Shown here piece by piece: positions 27,698-39,200 of a stretch of DNA of 64,000 nt (position 1 is the first letter of the stretch; every line of letters begins with the position of its first letter). The stretch covers positions 248,001-312,000 of the forward strand of contig NZ_FUWZ01000004.1 of the NCBI RefSeq assembly GCF_900167135.1, read 5' to 3'. The translations under genes were made by a program, and so were the position numbers. The DNA is from Chitinophaga eiseniae. GTDB taxonomy: Bacteria > Bacteroidota > Bacteroidia > Chitinophagales > Chitinophagaceae. A model generated the notes under the pieces. It saw only the letters and a program-made list of their open reading frames with translations. It made no database searches and was not told the DNA's origin.

Positions 27698-27719
27698 GTT
27701 TTTACGTCGTGGTAAAAAC
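27698..27719. other. Small perfect hairpin in the sbnB-hydroxylase spacer
   Basis: GTTTTTAC (27698-27705) and GTAAAAAC (27712-27719) form an 8-bp stem with a 6-base loop, about 65 bases before the hydroxylase start. The stem is AT-rich and has no T-run after it, so a terminator is unlikely. It may be a processing or attenuation element, or chance. The rest of 27523-27783 shows nothing coding that I trust. Confidence 0.35.
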
Positions 27720-27783
27720 TGCTGTACCCTGGAGGGAACACTTTTATGATCCTTCTTTTTTGTAAATACGAAACTTAATCATC

Positions 27784-29400
27784 ATGAATGGCAATAAATT
27801 TTACTTAAAGCCTAACGTCGTAATAGAACCGCTGTTTGACAGATGGTACGCCTGGAGCCACCTGATTTCACCTGCTACCGCCGCTATGAACGTAGTCGGC
27901 CGGCATCTTAATATCATGGACTCCTTTATCATGGAACCCTCCGTGCATGCGGAAGCAGTGCTCAACCCCAAAATGAAGGGTGGCCCTTTCATGGATATAC
28001 CGGTTGACCGTGTAGACGAAGTGAATGCCCTGTATGAAAAAACCATGAAACAACAGGACACTTCGCTGAAATTCGCCAAGGCGGTGAAAGAGCTGGACCG
28101 CTTACTGGAAACGGAAGGAAAAGGGATGGGCATGGAAACGCTGTATGAAAAAGTACCTCCCATTCTCAAAGGATATGTCGAACTGTTTTACGACCGGAAT
28201 AACAACGCGGATTTTCGCTTTTTTGAAGCGCTCCTGTATAAAAGCCGGTTCTATAACAAGACTTCTCAGAGCATTGCCTTATGGGTAACGGAAAACGACC
28301 ATCGTCCTTTCTGCCTGAGCACTCCCCGGCTGGATGAACCCGGCGTACTGCACCTGGAAATTCCTTTCGATCATGCGGGGATCGATGAACTGGCGAAGAT
28401 GAAACGCAGCCCGCAAAGCCTGGAATATATAAAAACCTTGTTAGGGATAGCCCCGGCAGACGAGGCCCTCTTCGATACATTTTTTACCACCACACCACCG
28501 CCCGTTTATAAGAAATATACCGGGGATAAAATCCGTATGCGCTACTTCGGGCATGCCTGCATCCTGGTGGAAACAAAAGACGTGAGCATCCTCGTAGATC
28601 CCCTGATCAGCTACTATGGCTACGATACGGATATCGAACATTTTTCTGATGCCGATCTTCCGGATGTTATTGATTACGTGCTGATCACCCACAACCACCA
28701 GGACCACATCCTGTTCGAAACATTGCTGCCGCTCCGTCACAAGATCAAACACCTGATCGTGCCCCGTACCAACTCCGGCCAGCTGGAAAACCCCGACCTA
28801 AGGCTAATGTTCAGCAATATCGGGTTCCACCAGGTAGAAGCCATCGAGGAAATGGAAACGATCACGTTTACCAACACCACCATCACAGGATTACCTTTCA
28901 CCGGAGAGCACAGCGATCTCAATATCTTGTCCAAAGCCTGTTACCTGGTACAGATCAGTGGCTTTAAACTGTTGTTCCTGGCCGATTCCCGCATCAGCGA
29001 GCCGGCGCTGTACAAACATATTCATGACAGCATCGGCGATGTGGATGTGATGTTCCTCGGCATGGAGTGCGACGGTGCGCCATTGACCTGGTTATACGGA
29101 CCGCTCATGACGAAGAAGATTACCCGCGAGCAGGACAGCAGCCGCCGGCTGGCAGGTTCTGATTGCGTGAAAGGAATGTCGCTGGTAGAAATCTTTAATC
29201 CCCGGGAGGTATACGTATATGCAATGGGAATGGAGCCATGGCTGGAATTTATCAGCAGTATCAAATATACCGACGCCTCTAATCCCATCATCCAGTCCAA
29301 TAAACTGGTGAAGATGTGCGAGGAGAAAGGAATGATCGCCGAACGCCTGTTTGGTGAAAAAGAACTGCTGTACGAACGGAAGTATGCGGCCGCAGAATAA
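27784..29400 (+). CDS. CmlA-type diiron beta-hydroxylase (metallo-beta-lactamase fold)
   Basis: This 538-residue protein has an N-terminal domain (about residues 1-240) and a C-terminal metallo-beta-lactamase-fold domain (about 250-535). The metal motif THNHQDH gives His303, His305, Asp307 and His308; PFTGEHSDL gives Glu375, and FLADSRIS gives Asp401. As I recall, CmlA of chloramphenicol biosynthesis (532 residues) has ligands at 305, 307, 309, 310, 377 and 403, so every position matches with a constant offset of two. The glutamate in place of the usual MBL histidine is the mark of the diiron oxygenases. CmlA hydroxylates the beta-carbon of an aminoacyl group on an NRPS carrier domain. Its place just upstream of the NRPS predicts a beta-hydroxylated residue in the product. 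Confidence 0.87.
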   Translation: MNGNKFYLKPNVVIEPLFDRWYAWSHLISPATAAMNVVGRHLNIMDSFIMEPSVHAEAVLNPKMKGGPFMDIPVDRVDEVNALYEKTMKQQDTSLKFAKAVKELDRLLETEGKGMGMETLYEKVPPILKGYVELFYDRNNNADFRFFEALLYKSRFYNKTSQSIALWVTENDHRPFCLSTPRLDEPGVLHLEIPFDHAGIDELAKMKRSPQSLEYIKTLLGIAPADEALFDTFFTTTPPPVYKKYTGDKIRMRYFGHACILVETKDVSILVDPLISYYGYDTDIEHFSDADLPDVIDYVLITHNHQDHILFETLLPLRHKIKHLIVPRTNSGQLENPDLRLMFSNIGFHQVEAIEEMETITFTNTTITGLPFTGEHSDLNILSKACYLVQISGFKLLFLADSRISEPALYKHIHDSIGDVDVMFLGMECDGAPLTWLYGPLMTKKITREQDSSRRLAGSDCVKGMSLVEIFNPREVYVYAMGMEPWLEFISSIKYTDASNPIIQSNKLVKMCEEKGMIAERLFGEKELLYERKYAAAE

Positions 29401-29504
29401 GCATTATTAGCCTATGCCGGTATAAGCAAGGATGTAGTCAGGTGGCAGTCCCATCTTACTACAGGGTAAACTATTGTTATTACTGAACAAATAAGCGAGC
29501 ACAA

Positions 29505-32500
29505 ATGAGAAACGAGCTGTCCCTGAAGACCCTGCCAGCGCTGCTGATAAATCAGAAAGACCAACACGATAAAGGCGTGAGTTTTATCGTGGCAGCCAAC
29601 AGGACCAATTTTCTATCCTATCATCAGTTGTATCACAATGCACTGCAATTGCTTGGATACTTGCAACATAAAGGATTGAAGCCCGGTGATGAACTGGTGT
29701 TGCAGCTGGACGACAGCCAGCAGTTTATTCAGTATTTCTGGGCCTGTATTTTAGGTGGGATCATACCTGTACCGGTATCGGTGACGCACTACAGCGAAAA
29801 CGCCCGGAAACTGTATAAAATCAGGGGTTATCTGAAGAACCCCTATATGATCACCACGCCGGAACATTACGAAAAACTCTCTAAACAGGACTACAGCGAC
29901 GGTGCTGCCGACAGGACTTTTTATGACCAGGTATTGTTCCTGCACGAAAATAAAGAGAACCTGCCGGCGGGCATTCCAGTGGACATCACTCCGGACGATA
30001 TCGCTTTCCTGCAGTTTTCATCCGGCTCTACCGGTAACCCCAAAGGCGTTGAGCTCCGGCATCGGAACCTGATCGCCAACACCTTCGCGGTATTGGAGGC
30101 TTATGAATGCACCCACGATGATATCTTTTTAAGCTGGATGCCCCTCACGCACGATCTCGGATTAATTGGTTATCATATTAATCCGTTGGCGGCGGGTATA
30201 CAGCAATACATCATGCCTACTGACCTGTTTATCAGGCATCCGTTGCTATGGCTGCAAAAGGCTTCTGATTATCGTGTTACTATTACCTGCTCTCCCAATT
30301 TCGGGTATAAATACTATCTCAATCATTTTTCGGATGAGAAAGGCGAAACGCTGGACCTTTCTTCCGTACGGATCATATTAAACGGTGCTGAGCCCATTTC
30401 AGCCAACCTGGCGCGGACTTTCAACGAACGCCTGGCGAAGTACCGGCTCGACCCGATGGCCATGCGTGCCGTGTATGGCCTGGCGGAAGCCACGCTGGAG
30501 GTCACTTTCCCAAAGATCGGCGTTCCTTTCAAAAGCGTCTTTGTAAAAAGAAGCGCGTTGACCATCGGTAAACGTATCAACGGCAAGTCGTTGCTGCAAA
30601 AAGCCGGAGCAGACACGCTGGAAGTGGTGGCCGTGGGCACGGTGATAGGAGACTTCGAGTTGCGGATCGTCAACGAAAAGGGCGTTCCGCTGGAGCCCGG
30701 GCATGCCGGTATCATCTGGGTGAAAAGCGCCTGTGTGGCCGGCCGTTATTACAATAACGACGCTGCCAGCGCCAATACTTTCAGAGACGGATGGCTGAAT
30801 ACCGGTGATACCGGTTTTGTACTGGATGATGTGCTGTACATCATGGGCAGGGTGAAGGATATTATTTTCGTTAATGGCGGAAACGTATATCCGCACGATA
30901 TAGAACATACGCTGGAAACGCTCGATGAAATCGATACCGGCAAAGTAGTAGCCTGCGGCATCCCGGATGAAGTCAGCGGATCGGAATCCATCGTCGTTTT
31001 TGTCGTACACAAAATGTCGGCAGAGAAATTTTTGCCGATGATCTCACTGGTGAAGAGGACCGTGGCTTCCCGGTTAGGGCTGGAAGTAAAACAGGTGATC
31101 CCGGTGAGAAAGATATTCAAAACCACCAGTGGGAAAGTGAGGAGGCATCTTTTTGTAGAAGAATATATCAAAGGTACTTACAAAGATGCGATAGAAGAGA
31201 TAGCTGCGGCGGAAAAGGCCGCTGCTGCAGAAGAAGTAGCAGCAACGCGTACAGAAGCCGCGGAAACTACCGTCAACGCGCATACGTTGTCGCTGCTGAA
31301 AGTATGGCTGGAATCCTGGCTGAAACAGCAGCTGCACATAACCCCCGCAGCACTGTCTGCCCAAAGGACTTTTGCGGAATACGGTCTTACTTCCATACTG
31401 GCGGTGCAGCTGGCCGCCGACCTGGAAACGTTTCTGCAAACGCCGGTAGAAAACACCGTCGTGTTCAATTATCCTACCGTACAGGCGCTGGCTGCCCATT
31501 TTGCCGCGAGAACGCTTCCTCAGCAGGAAAATAACGACACCCCGCAATCATCCGGATTGGCGGGCAACCAGGTGGCGGTGGTCGGTATAGGCTGCCGTTT
31601 CCCGGGTAATGTCAACTCCCCGGAAACAATGTGGGCGTTGCTGCAATCCTCGCGGGATGCGGTGAGCGTAGTACCGGAAGACCGGTGGGACATATCCGCC
31701 TTTTTCGACAGCGCAGAAGATGCGCCGGGAAAGATGTATACCCGACACGGCGGCTTTATTGACCAGGTGGACCAGTTTGATCCGCTGTTTTTTGGAATTT
31801 CACCAAGGGAAGCGGCTGCCATGGACCCACAGCAACGACTGTTGCTGGAAGTTTGCTGGGAAGCACTGGAACATGCCGGGATAGCGCCATCTGCATTAAG
31901 AGGTACGGACAGCGGCATTTTTGTGGGGATGAGTACCGACGATTATCAGCAGGTGATCCGTGACAACAGCGACGTTACTTACTATGAAGACGCCTTTACC
32001 GGCCTCGGAATAGAAAGAAGCATCGCTGCCGGCAGGATCGCTTACCTGCTGGATTTTCACGGCCCGGCGCTGCAGCTGGACACAGCGTGCTCGTCGTCCT
32101 TGCTGAGCATATACCAGGCGGCCCAGAGCCTGTTGCGTAAAGAGTGTTCGCTGGCGCTGGCCGGTGGTGTGAACCTGATGTTGTCGCCGGACACGACGAT
32201 TAAGTTGTGCCGCATGAAAGCACTTTCTCCGACGGGAAAATGCCAGACCTTCGATGATAACGCAGACGGCTATGTGAGAGGGGAAGGGGCCGGCGTAGTG
32301 GTGTTAAAGCGCCTGGAAGATGCGCTGGCAGCCGGTGATCATATCCTGGCCGTGATAAAGGGAGGCGCCGTTAACCATGACGGGCAAAGCAACGGTCTTA
32401 CCGCTCCTAATGGCATTGCGCAGCAGCAACTGATAACAAAAGCTTTGAAAGATGCCGCCGTAGCGGCAGACAGCATACAATACGTAGAAACGCATGGCAC

Positions 32501-35500
32501 CGGCACCCGCCTGGGTGACCCGGTGGAAGTACTGGCGCTGAACGCGGTGTATGGCAGCTCCCGCAAAAAGGAACAGCCTTTGCTGCTGGGCGCTCTCAAG
32601 TCCAATATCGGGCACCTGGAAGCGGCGGCAGGCATCGCCGGGTTTATTAAAACAGTGCTAAGCCTGCAACACCGCCAGATTCCGGCCAGTCTGCATTTTA
32701 ATACCCCCAACCGGTTTATTCCCTGGAAAGAGATGTCCGTGAAGGTGGCGGACGCCCCTATGCCGTGGCATTCCCCGGCATCTCCGCGCAGGGCGGCCGT
32801 CAGCGCTTTCGGTCTGAGTGGTACCAACGTACACCTGATACTGGAAGAAGCGCCCGCGGTAACGGTACAGGAAGAAAGGCAGTCGCCCGCCTATCCTTTA
32901 CTGTTATCAGCCAGAACGCCTGCCGCCCTGGATGCGATGATAGCCCGTTATATCGCTTTCCTGCCGCAGACAGGGGCTTCCACCGGCGCTATCGCCCGCA
33001 GCATGGCCATCGGCCGCGATGCGTATACCTACCGGTTTGCATGGCAGGCGGTGTCCAACGAAGATGCAGCCCGTCAGCTACAGGCTTATGCCGCCGGCAG
33101 GGGAGAGCACAGCGTTTGCACCGGCGATACATTACAGGCGCCACGCAAAATGGCCTGGCTGTTCACCGGTCAGGGCGCCCAGTACTGGAACATGGGCAGG
33201 GAGTTGTATGACAACAACGACGTGTTCAGACGTGTGATAGATGACTGTGACGCTTTCCTGAAAAAGAGCTGGCCATTCTCTCTGACAGACCTGCTCTATA
33301 AAAAGAATAAAGAAGAAGCCAATACCCTGTTGCGGCAGACTGTTTTCACCCAGCCGGCTTTGTACGCGGTGGAATGCGCGCTGGCAGAAGTGTGGCGCTC
33401 GTGGGGCATTGTACCCGATATGGTGCTGGGGCACAGCGCCGGCGAATACGCTGCAGCCTATGCTGCCGGTGTGTTCAGCCTGTATGATGGCCTGGCGCTG
33501 ATTACAGCCAGGGCGGCGCTGATGAATGCCGTGACGGAAGAAGGCGGCATGGCAGTGGTGTTTGCGTCGGCCGCTGTAGTGACCGCCGCGATTCAGCCAT
33601 ACGGCAGCGACTTGTCTGTTGCAGCGATCAACGGGCCGGAGCTGACAGTGATCTCCGGGAAAAAGGAAGCGCTTCGCAGGGTGATGCAGTCCCTGAAACA
33701 GACAGGCGTGGGCAGCCGCGAAATGCAGGTGTCGCACGCTTTTCACTCTCCCCTGATGGAGCCGGTACTGGAGGCGTTCCTGCCTATCGCCTCCGGGGTG
33801 AAATATCATGCGCCGTCCATTCCGCTGGTATCCAATGTCACCGGCGCTATCGCCGGTAAAGAGGTGACGGAAGCGGCCTACTGGTGCCGGCATATCGTCG
33901 CGCCGGTGCTGTTTGCACAAGGCATTCAAACGATACAGGCCGCCGGTGAGTTCAGCCTGATGGAGATGGGCCCTCAGCCCAGCCTGCTGTCTATGGCCCA
34001 GCTGACGCTGAAGTACCCGGAAGAACATTTGTTGCCCGTGATGAGAGAAGGCCGCTCGTCCTGGACCACGATGCTCAACGCCCTGATAGCATTATATGTA
34101 AAAGGAATTACGATTAACTGGTCCGCGTTTTACGCCGCCAGCACCCCTCATAAAGCGATCCTTCCCGGCTATCCGTTCCAGCGTCAGCGCTACTGGATAG
34201 AGAAAAAGACCCGTCAGCCGAAAGAAAGTTTACCTGCCCGGGAGGAAATAACCATCCCTAAAAACAACGACATGAGTCAGAACAACCACTTACTTCCCAA
34301 TAGTGCCGGGTATATCGCCGATTACCTCGCCGCTAATCTCCGCCGGCTGCTGAAGATGTCGCCTTCGGAAGTGCTGAATGTCCGTGAGCCCTTCCTGACA
34401 CAGGGAGCAGATTCACTGATCATGGCCAGCCTGGTGAGGAAAATAGAGAATGAGTACGGGTTGAGTTTTTCGATGCGACTGATCTTCGAAGAACTTACTT
34501 CTATCCAGCTGATGGCGGAATACATCGCGGCCAACGCCACGGTATTTGTTACCGCCGGTGATGCCGCAGCGGCTACAGTGCCTGAAGCAGCTCCGGCAGC
34601 TGTGCAGGCGCCCTTGCCCTTACAGCCATTACCTGTACAGTCATTGCCCGCGCAGCCGTTCCTGCCGCAGGTACCGGCGCCGGGAGGATACAACGTGTTC
34701 CAGGATACTTTCCAGCTGATGCAGCAGCAACTGAATGTGATTGCACAACAGTTCCAATGGATGTCGCAGGGGATGCAGCCGGCGATCTCCAACGGCAACG
34801 GTCATGCTGCTAACGGTCATCACGCTGCTCCGCCGCCGGTATCCAACGGCAGTACGACCGCCCCGGCCAATACCGTGCCCGCTGCTCCTAAAAAGGGCGC
34901 TTCTATTTTCCCGAAAATAGAAACCAGTCCGGGACAAAAATATTCACCGGAGCAACAGGCCTATCTCGACGCTTTCATAAAAAAATATACCACCAAAACG
35001 AAGACCTCCAAAGCGCTCACCGAGAAGTACCGTCCGGTACTGGCAGACAACCGCGTGTCGGCAGGGTTTAAGTTCGCAACCAAACAACTGGTGTATCCTA
35101 TTGTGGCAGCTTCTTCCCTCGGATCTAAAATGACGGACGTGGACGGCAACGAATATGTGGACCTGACCATGGGATTTGGGGTGAACTTATTAGGTCACCG
35201 TCCGGAAATCGTGACGGCAGCCATCCATAAACAGCTGGAAAAAGGTTACCAGCTGGGGCCACAGACCTATCTTGCCGGAGAAGTCGCCACCCGCATCGCT
35301 GCACTCACCGGGATGGAAAGGGTGAGCTTCCATAACTCCGGTACCGAAGCCGTCATGTCTGCCATGCGGCTGGCGCGTACCACTACCGGCAAAAAGAAGA
35401 TCGCCATTTTCCTCGGTTCCTATCACGGCTATTTCGATGGTACGCTGGCCATGGTGGAAGATATTGAACACGATCATAACGGCATTCCCATCGCCCCGGG

Positions 35501-36290
35501 CGTTATTCCCAACATGGTGGCCGACGTGCTGGTGTTTGACTACCTCAATCCCAATGTGGTGGAACAGATCCGCGCACATGCCCACGAACTGGCCGCCGTA
35601 CTGGTGGAGCCGGTGCAGAGCAGAAGGCCCGGGTATCAGCCCAAAGCATTATTACAGGAGCTGCGTGCCATGACGGAACAGGAAAAAATCATCCTCATCT
35701 TCGATGAAATGATTACCGGCTTCCGTATCCATCCGGGTGGGGTACAGGCACATTTTGGTATCCGTGCGGACATGGCCACCTATGGCAAGATTGCCGGCGG
35801 CGGCATGCCGATAGGTATCATTGCCGGGAAAGACTGGTGTATGCAGGCCTTTGACGGTGGACTGTGGAGCTATGACGACGCAGACTCTTACCCAAGGGCG
35901 GAAACGACGTTCCTCGCCGGTACCTTCTGTAAACATCCGCTGAGCATGGTGGCTTCGCTGGCCGTTTTAGGTGAACTGGAAAGACAGGGGCCCGCTCTGC
36001 AGGAAAAGCTGAACGCCCGCACCAGCCGCCTGATCAGCAACATCACCAAACTCTTCGACGAAAACAAGGTCCCCATCAAAGTGAACAACTTCGGCTCCCT
36101 GTTTTATTTCTCAATCTCCGGCAACATGGACCTGTTCTTCTACCACCTGCTGGAAAAAGGCGTGTACATCTGGGAAGGAAAGACCTGTTTCCTTTCCGCT
36201 GCACACACGGATGAAGATGTCGACTTTATAGAAAAATGTTTCAGAGACAGCGTAACAGAACTACAACAGGCGGGGTTCTTACCGAAAGTC
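29505..36290 (+). other. Loading/PKS section: FAAL-ACP-KS-AT-ACP-aminotransferase
   Basis: The AMP-ligase has FSSGSTGNPKG and the long FAAL-type insertion around PLTHDLGLIGY, so it probably loads a free fatty acid onto ACP1. The KS has DTACSSS and both histidines. The AT has GHSAGEY and a SHAFHS motif, which in this family means malonyl-CoA. ACP2 carries GADSL. There is no ketoreductase, so the extended chain stays a beta-ketone, which the PLP aminotransferase (ATYGKIAGGG, NSGTEAV) would convert to a beta-amine. The linker before the aminotransferase has PLP(V/L)Q-type repeats and a helical QLMQQQLNVIAQQF stretch, as in mycosubtilin-type enzymes. Confidence 0.9.
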
Positions 36291-39200
36291 GCCCCCGCTA
36301 AAAAAAATACAGCGCCGGTAGCAGACACTGTGTTGAATGTACTGCCGACGGTGATTGAAAAACAACAGCTGCCTTCCCGTATCCCGCTGTCCTTCAGCCA
36401 GGAACGTTTATGGTTCATCGACCAGCTGGAAGGCAGCGTGCAGTATAACCTGCCGGCCATCGTGAGACTGAAAGGCAGACTGGACAAAGAAGCGCTGGCA
36501 GCTGCTTTGCAGACCATCGTGGACCGCCATGAGATACTAAGGACCAATATCGACCAGGAAGAAGGACATGCTTACCAGCGGATACAGGAAGTAGTCAACT
36601 GGCAGATGACAGTCGTGGACGATCCTTTATACCAGGACAACGCCGCCGCTTTACAGGCGTATATCGCCGGGCTGGTGAACACACCTTTTAACCTGTCTGA
36701 AGACAATATGCTGCGGGCGCACCTGATCCGTATTTCAGATGCAGAAAGTGTGCTGGTGCTCACCATTCATCATATTGTTTTTGACGACTCCTCTGCGCAC
36801 ATCTTTTTCCTGGAACTGATAGAAATTTACAATGCCCGGCTGGCCGGCCGCCAGCCGATGTTACCGGCATTAAAAATTCAATACGCGGATTTTGCCGTGT
36901 GGCAGCGCCGCTTTCTCCAGGGACCGCTGGTAGCACAGAAACTGGCTTACTGGAAAAAGAAACTGGATGGCGTTACGCTGTTGCAGCTGCCTACAGATTT
37001 CGAAAGGCCGGTAGTAAAAAGTACAAGAGGCGCGGTGATTACCATGCAGCTTGACAAGGGGTTATCTGCACAGGTAAAACAACTGGGCCGGCAGCAGGGC
37101 GTTACCCTGTTCACCACCCTGCTGACCGCCTTAAAAGTATTGATGTACCGCTACAGCGGGCAGGAAGACATCTGTATCGGATGCGCTACCGCCGGCAGGG
37201 CGCAGGTGGAACTCGAACCGTTGCTGGGCTTTTTTGTCAATACCCTCGCCCTGCGCAGCAACCTGAGTGGCAATCCTTCTTTTGCCACTGCACTGAAAGA
37301 AGTTCAAAATACACTGTTTGATGCCCACGACAACCAGGAGGTACCTTTTGAGAAAGTGGTGAGTGAAGTGATGGGAGAGCGGGACATCCGGAAAAATCCT
37401 TTGTTCCAGGTGATGTTCACCCTGCAGAATATTCCGCTGATGTCGGAACTGCGCCTGGGTGAAGCCACAATGACGCCGGAGCCGGTGATCCGCAGTACCA
37501 GCCTGTTCGACATCTTCTGGACGGTAGAAGAAAGACCGGAAGGGATTGCCCTCGAAGTGGAATATTGCATCGACTTATTCCAGGAGGCGACCATCCGGAG
37601 AATGATGCATCACTATACGGCGTTGCTGGAAGCAGCAGTGCAACATCCGGCAACAGCCATCGGGGAACTGAAGATGCTGAGCGCAGCAGAAACCCATCAG
37701 CTGCTGGTGACGTTCAATGACAACGTGGTGCCTTACCCTGTCAATAAAACCATTACGACGCTGTTCGAAGAACAGGTGGCAAAAGCGCCGGACGCCATCG
37801 CCCTGTCTTTCGGAGAGCAACAACTTACTTACCGCGAGCTGGAAGAGCAGTCCAACCGTGTTGCGCACTATCTCCGCAAGCAGGGCGTGAAAGAGGGCGT
37901 GATGGTGCCGCTGTGTATGGAGCGTTCCATACACCTGATCGTGAGCATTCTCGGCATCCTGAAAGCCGGCGGCGCTTATGTGCCGGTAGACCCGGCCTAC
38001 CCGCGGGACCGCATCGCTTATATGCTGCAGGACACAGGCAGCAAGCTGGTGGTGACCACCACCGATCAGCAGGCATTGCTGGCGGTGGAAGCGGAACACG
38101 CCACACTGATCTTCGTAGACAATATCCTCGACCTGCTCGCCGCCATGCCGGCATATCCGCTGGGTGTAAAGACAAACCCGGATTCACTGGCATATGTTAT
38201 TTATACCTCCGGTTCTACAGGCCGCCCCAAAGGTACCATGGTGATTCACCGCAATGTGACCAGCCTGGCGCGGGGCGGCAACTTCGTAGCGCTGAGCGCC
38301 GAAGATACACTGTTGTCTACCGGTTCTCCTTCCTTTGACGCTACCACCATCGAATACTGGGGCATGTTACTGAACGGAGGACAGCTGGTGCTGTGCCCGG
38401 AGAAAAAGCTGCTGGACAACCAGCTGCTGAAACAGGAGATCCGCCATCGTGGCGTCACTAAAATGTGGTTTACCGCCAGCTGGTTCAATCAGCTGGTAGA
38501 CGACGATATTACCATTTTTGAAGGATTGACCGCTGTGATGGCAGGAGGCGAAAAGCTATCGGAAGAGCATATACGTAAATTCCGGGCCGCCTACCCTGCC
38601 ACCCAGGTCATTAACGGTTACGGTCCTACGGAGAATACCACTTTCTCCCTTACCTGGAACATTACTGCGGTAGTGCCGGGAAAAAGTATTCCTATCGGCC
38701 GGCCACTGGCCAACCGCACTGCCTATGTGCTGGACAGCGCCATGCAGCTGCTGCCGGTAGGTACGCCGGGCGAGCTGTATGTAGGCGGCGATGGCGTTTC
38801 CCGCGGCTACCTGAACCAGCCCGAGCTGACAGCGGAAAAATTTGTGACCGATCCGTTCAGCGAGCAACGGGGCGCCCGTTTGTACCGTACCGGCGACCGC
38901 GCCCGCTGGCTGCCGGATGGAACGGTGGAATATCTGGGACGTATAGACGACCAGATCAAAATGCGTGGTTACAGGATAGAGCCCGGAGAAATAGAAAGAG
39001 CGCTGAACAACGTGGAGGCGGTAGCCGCCAGTTGTGTGGTGGTGAAAGACCAGCAGGGCGCTGAAAAAAGACTGGTGAGCTACTATGTGCCCGACCAGCA
39101 GGCCGTGCTACGTACCGAACAGGAGCTGTACCTGCAACAGGTGGCCACCTGGAAAGAACTGTACGAAACGGCCTATAGTAAAGCGGATGAAGTAAAAGAC

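Noticed and set aside
27546..27749. 67-residue frame between sbnB and the hydroxylase
   Set aside because: No start context, no homology-like pattern and no composition typical of coding DNA; not counted as a gene.
27784..29400. Hydroxylase considered as an ordinary MBL-fold hydrolase or UlaG-like lactonase
   Set aside because: Size, the extra N-terminal domain, Glu375 in place of the MBL histidine and the position beside an NRPS fit CmlA-type oxygenases better.
31570..32850. Ketosynthase considered as a stand-alone FabF gene
   Set aside because: It is continuous with FAAL and AT in one frame and has modular type I KS motifs.
33132..34028. Long minus-strand frames inside the megasynthase genes (also 47878-48621, 54360-55163, 55176-55934)
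   Set aside because: The plus-strand domains with catalytic motifs are unambiguous there; these frames are low-complexity His/Gln/Arg-rich shadows.
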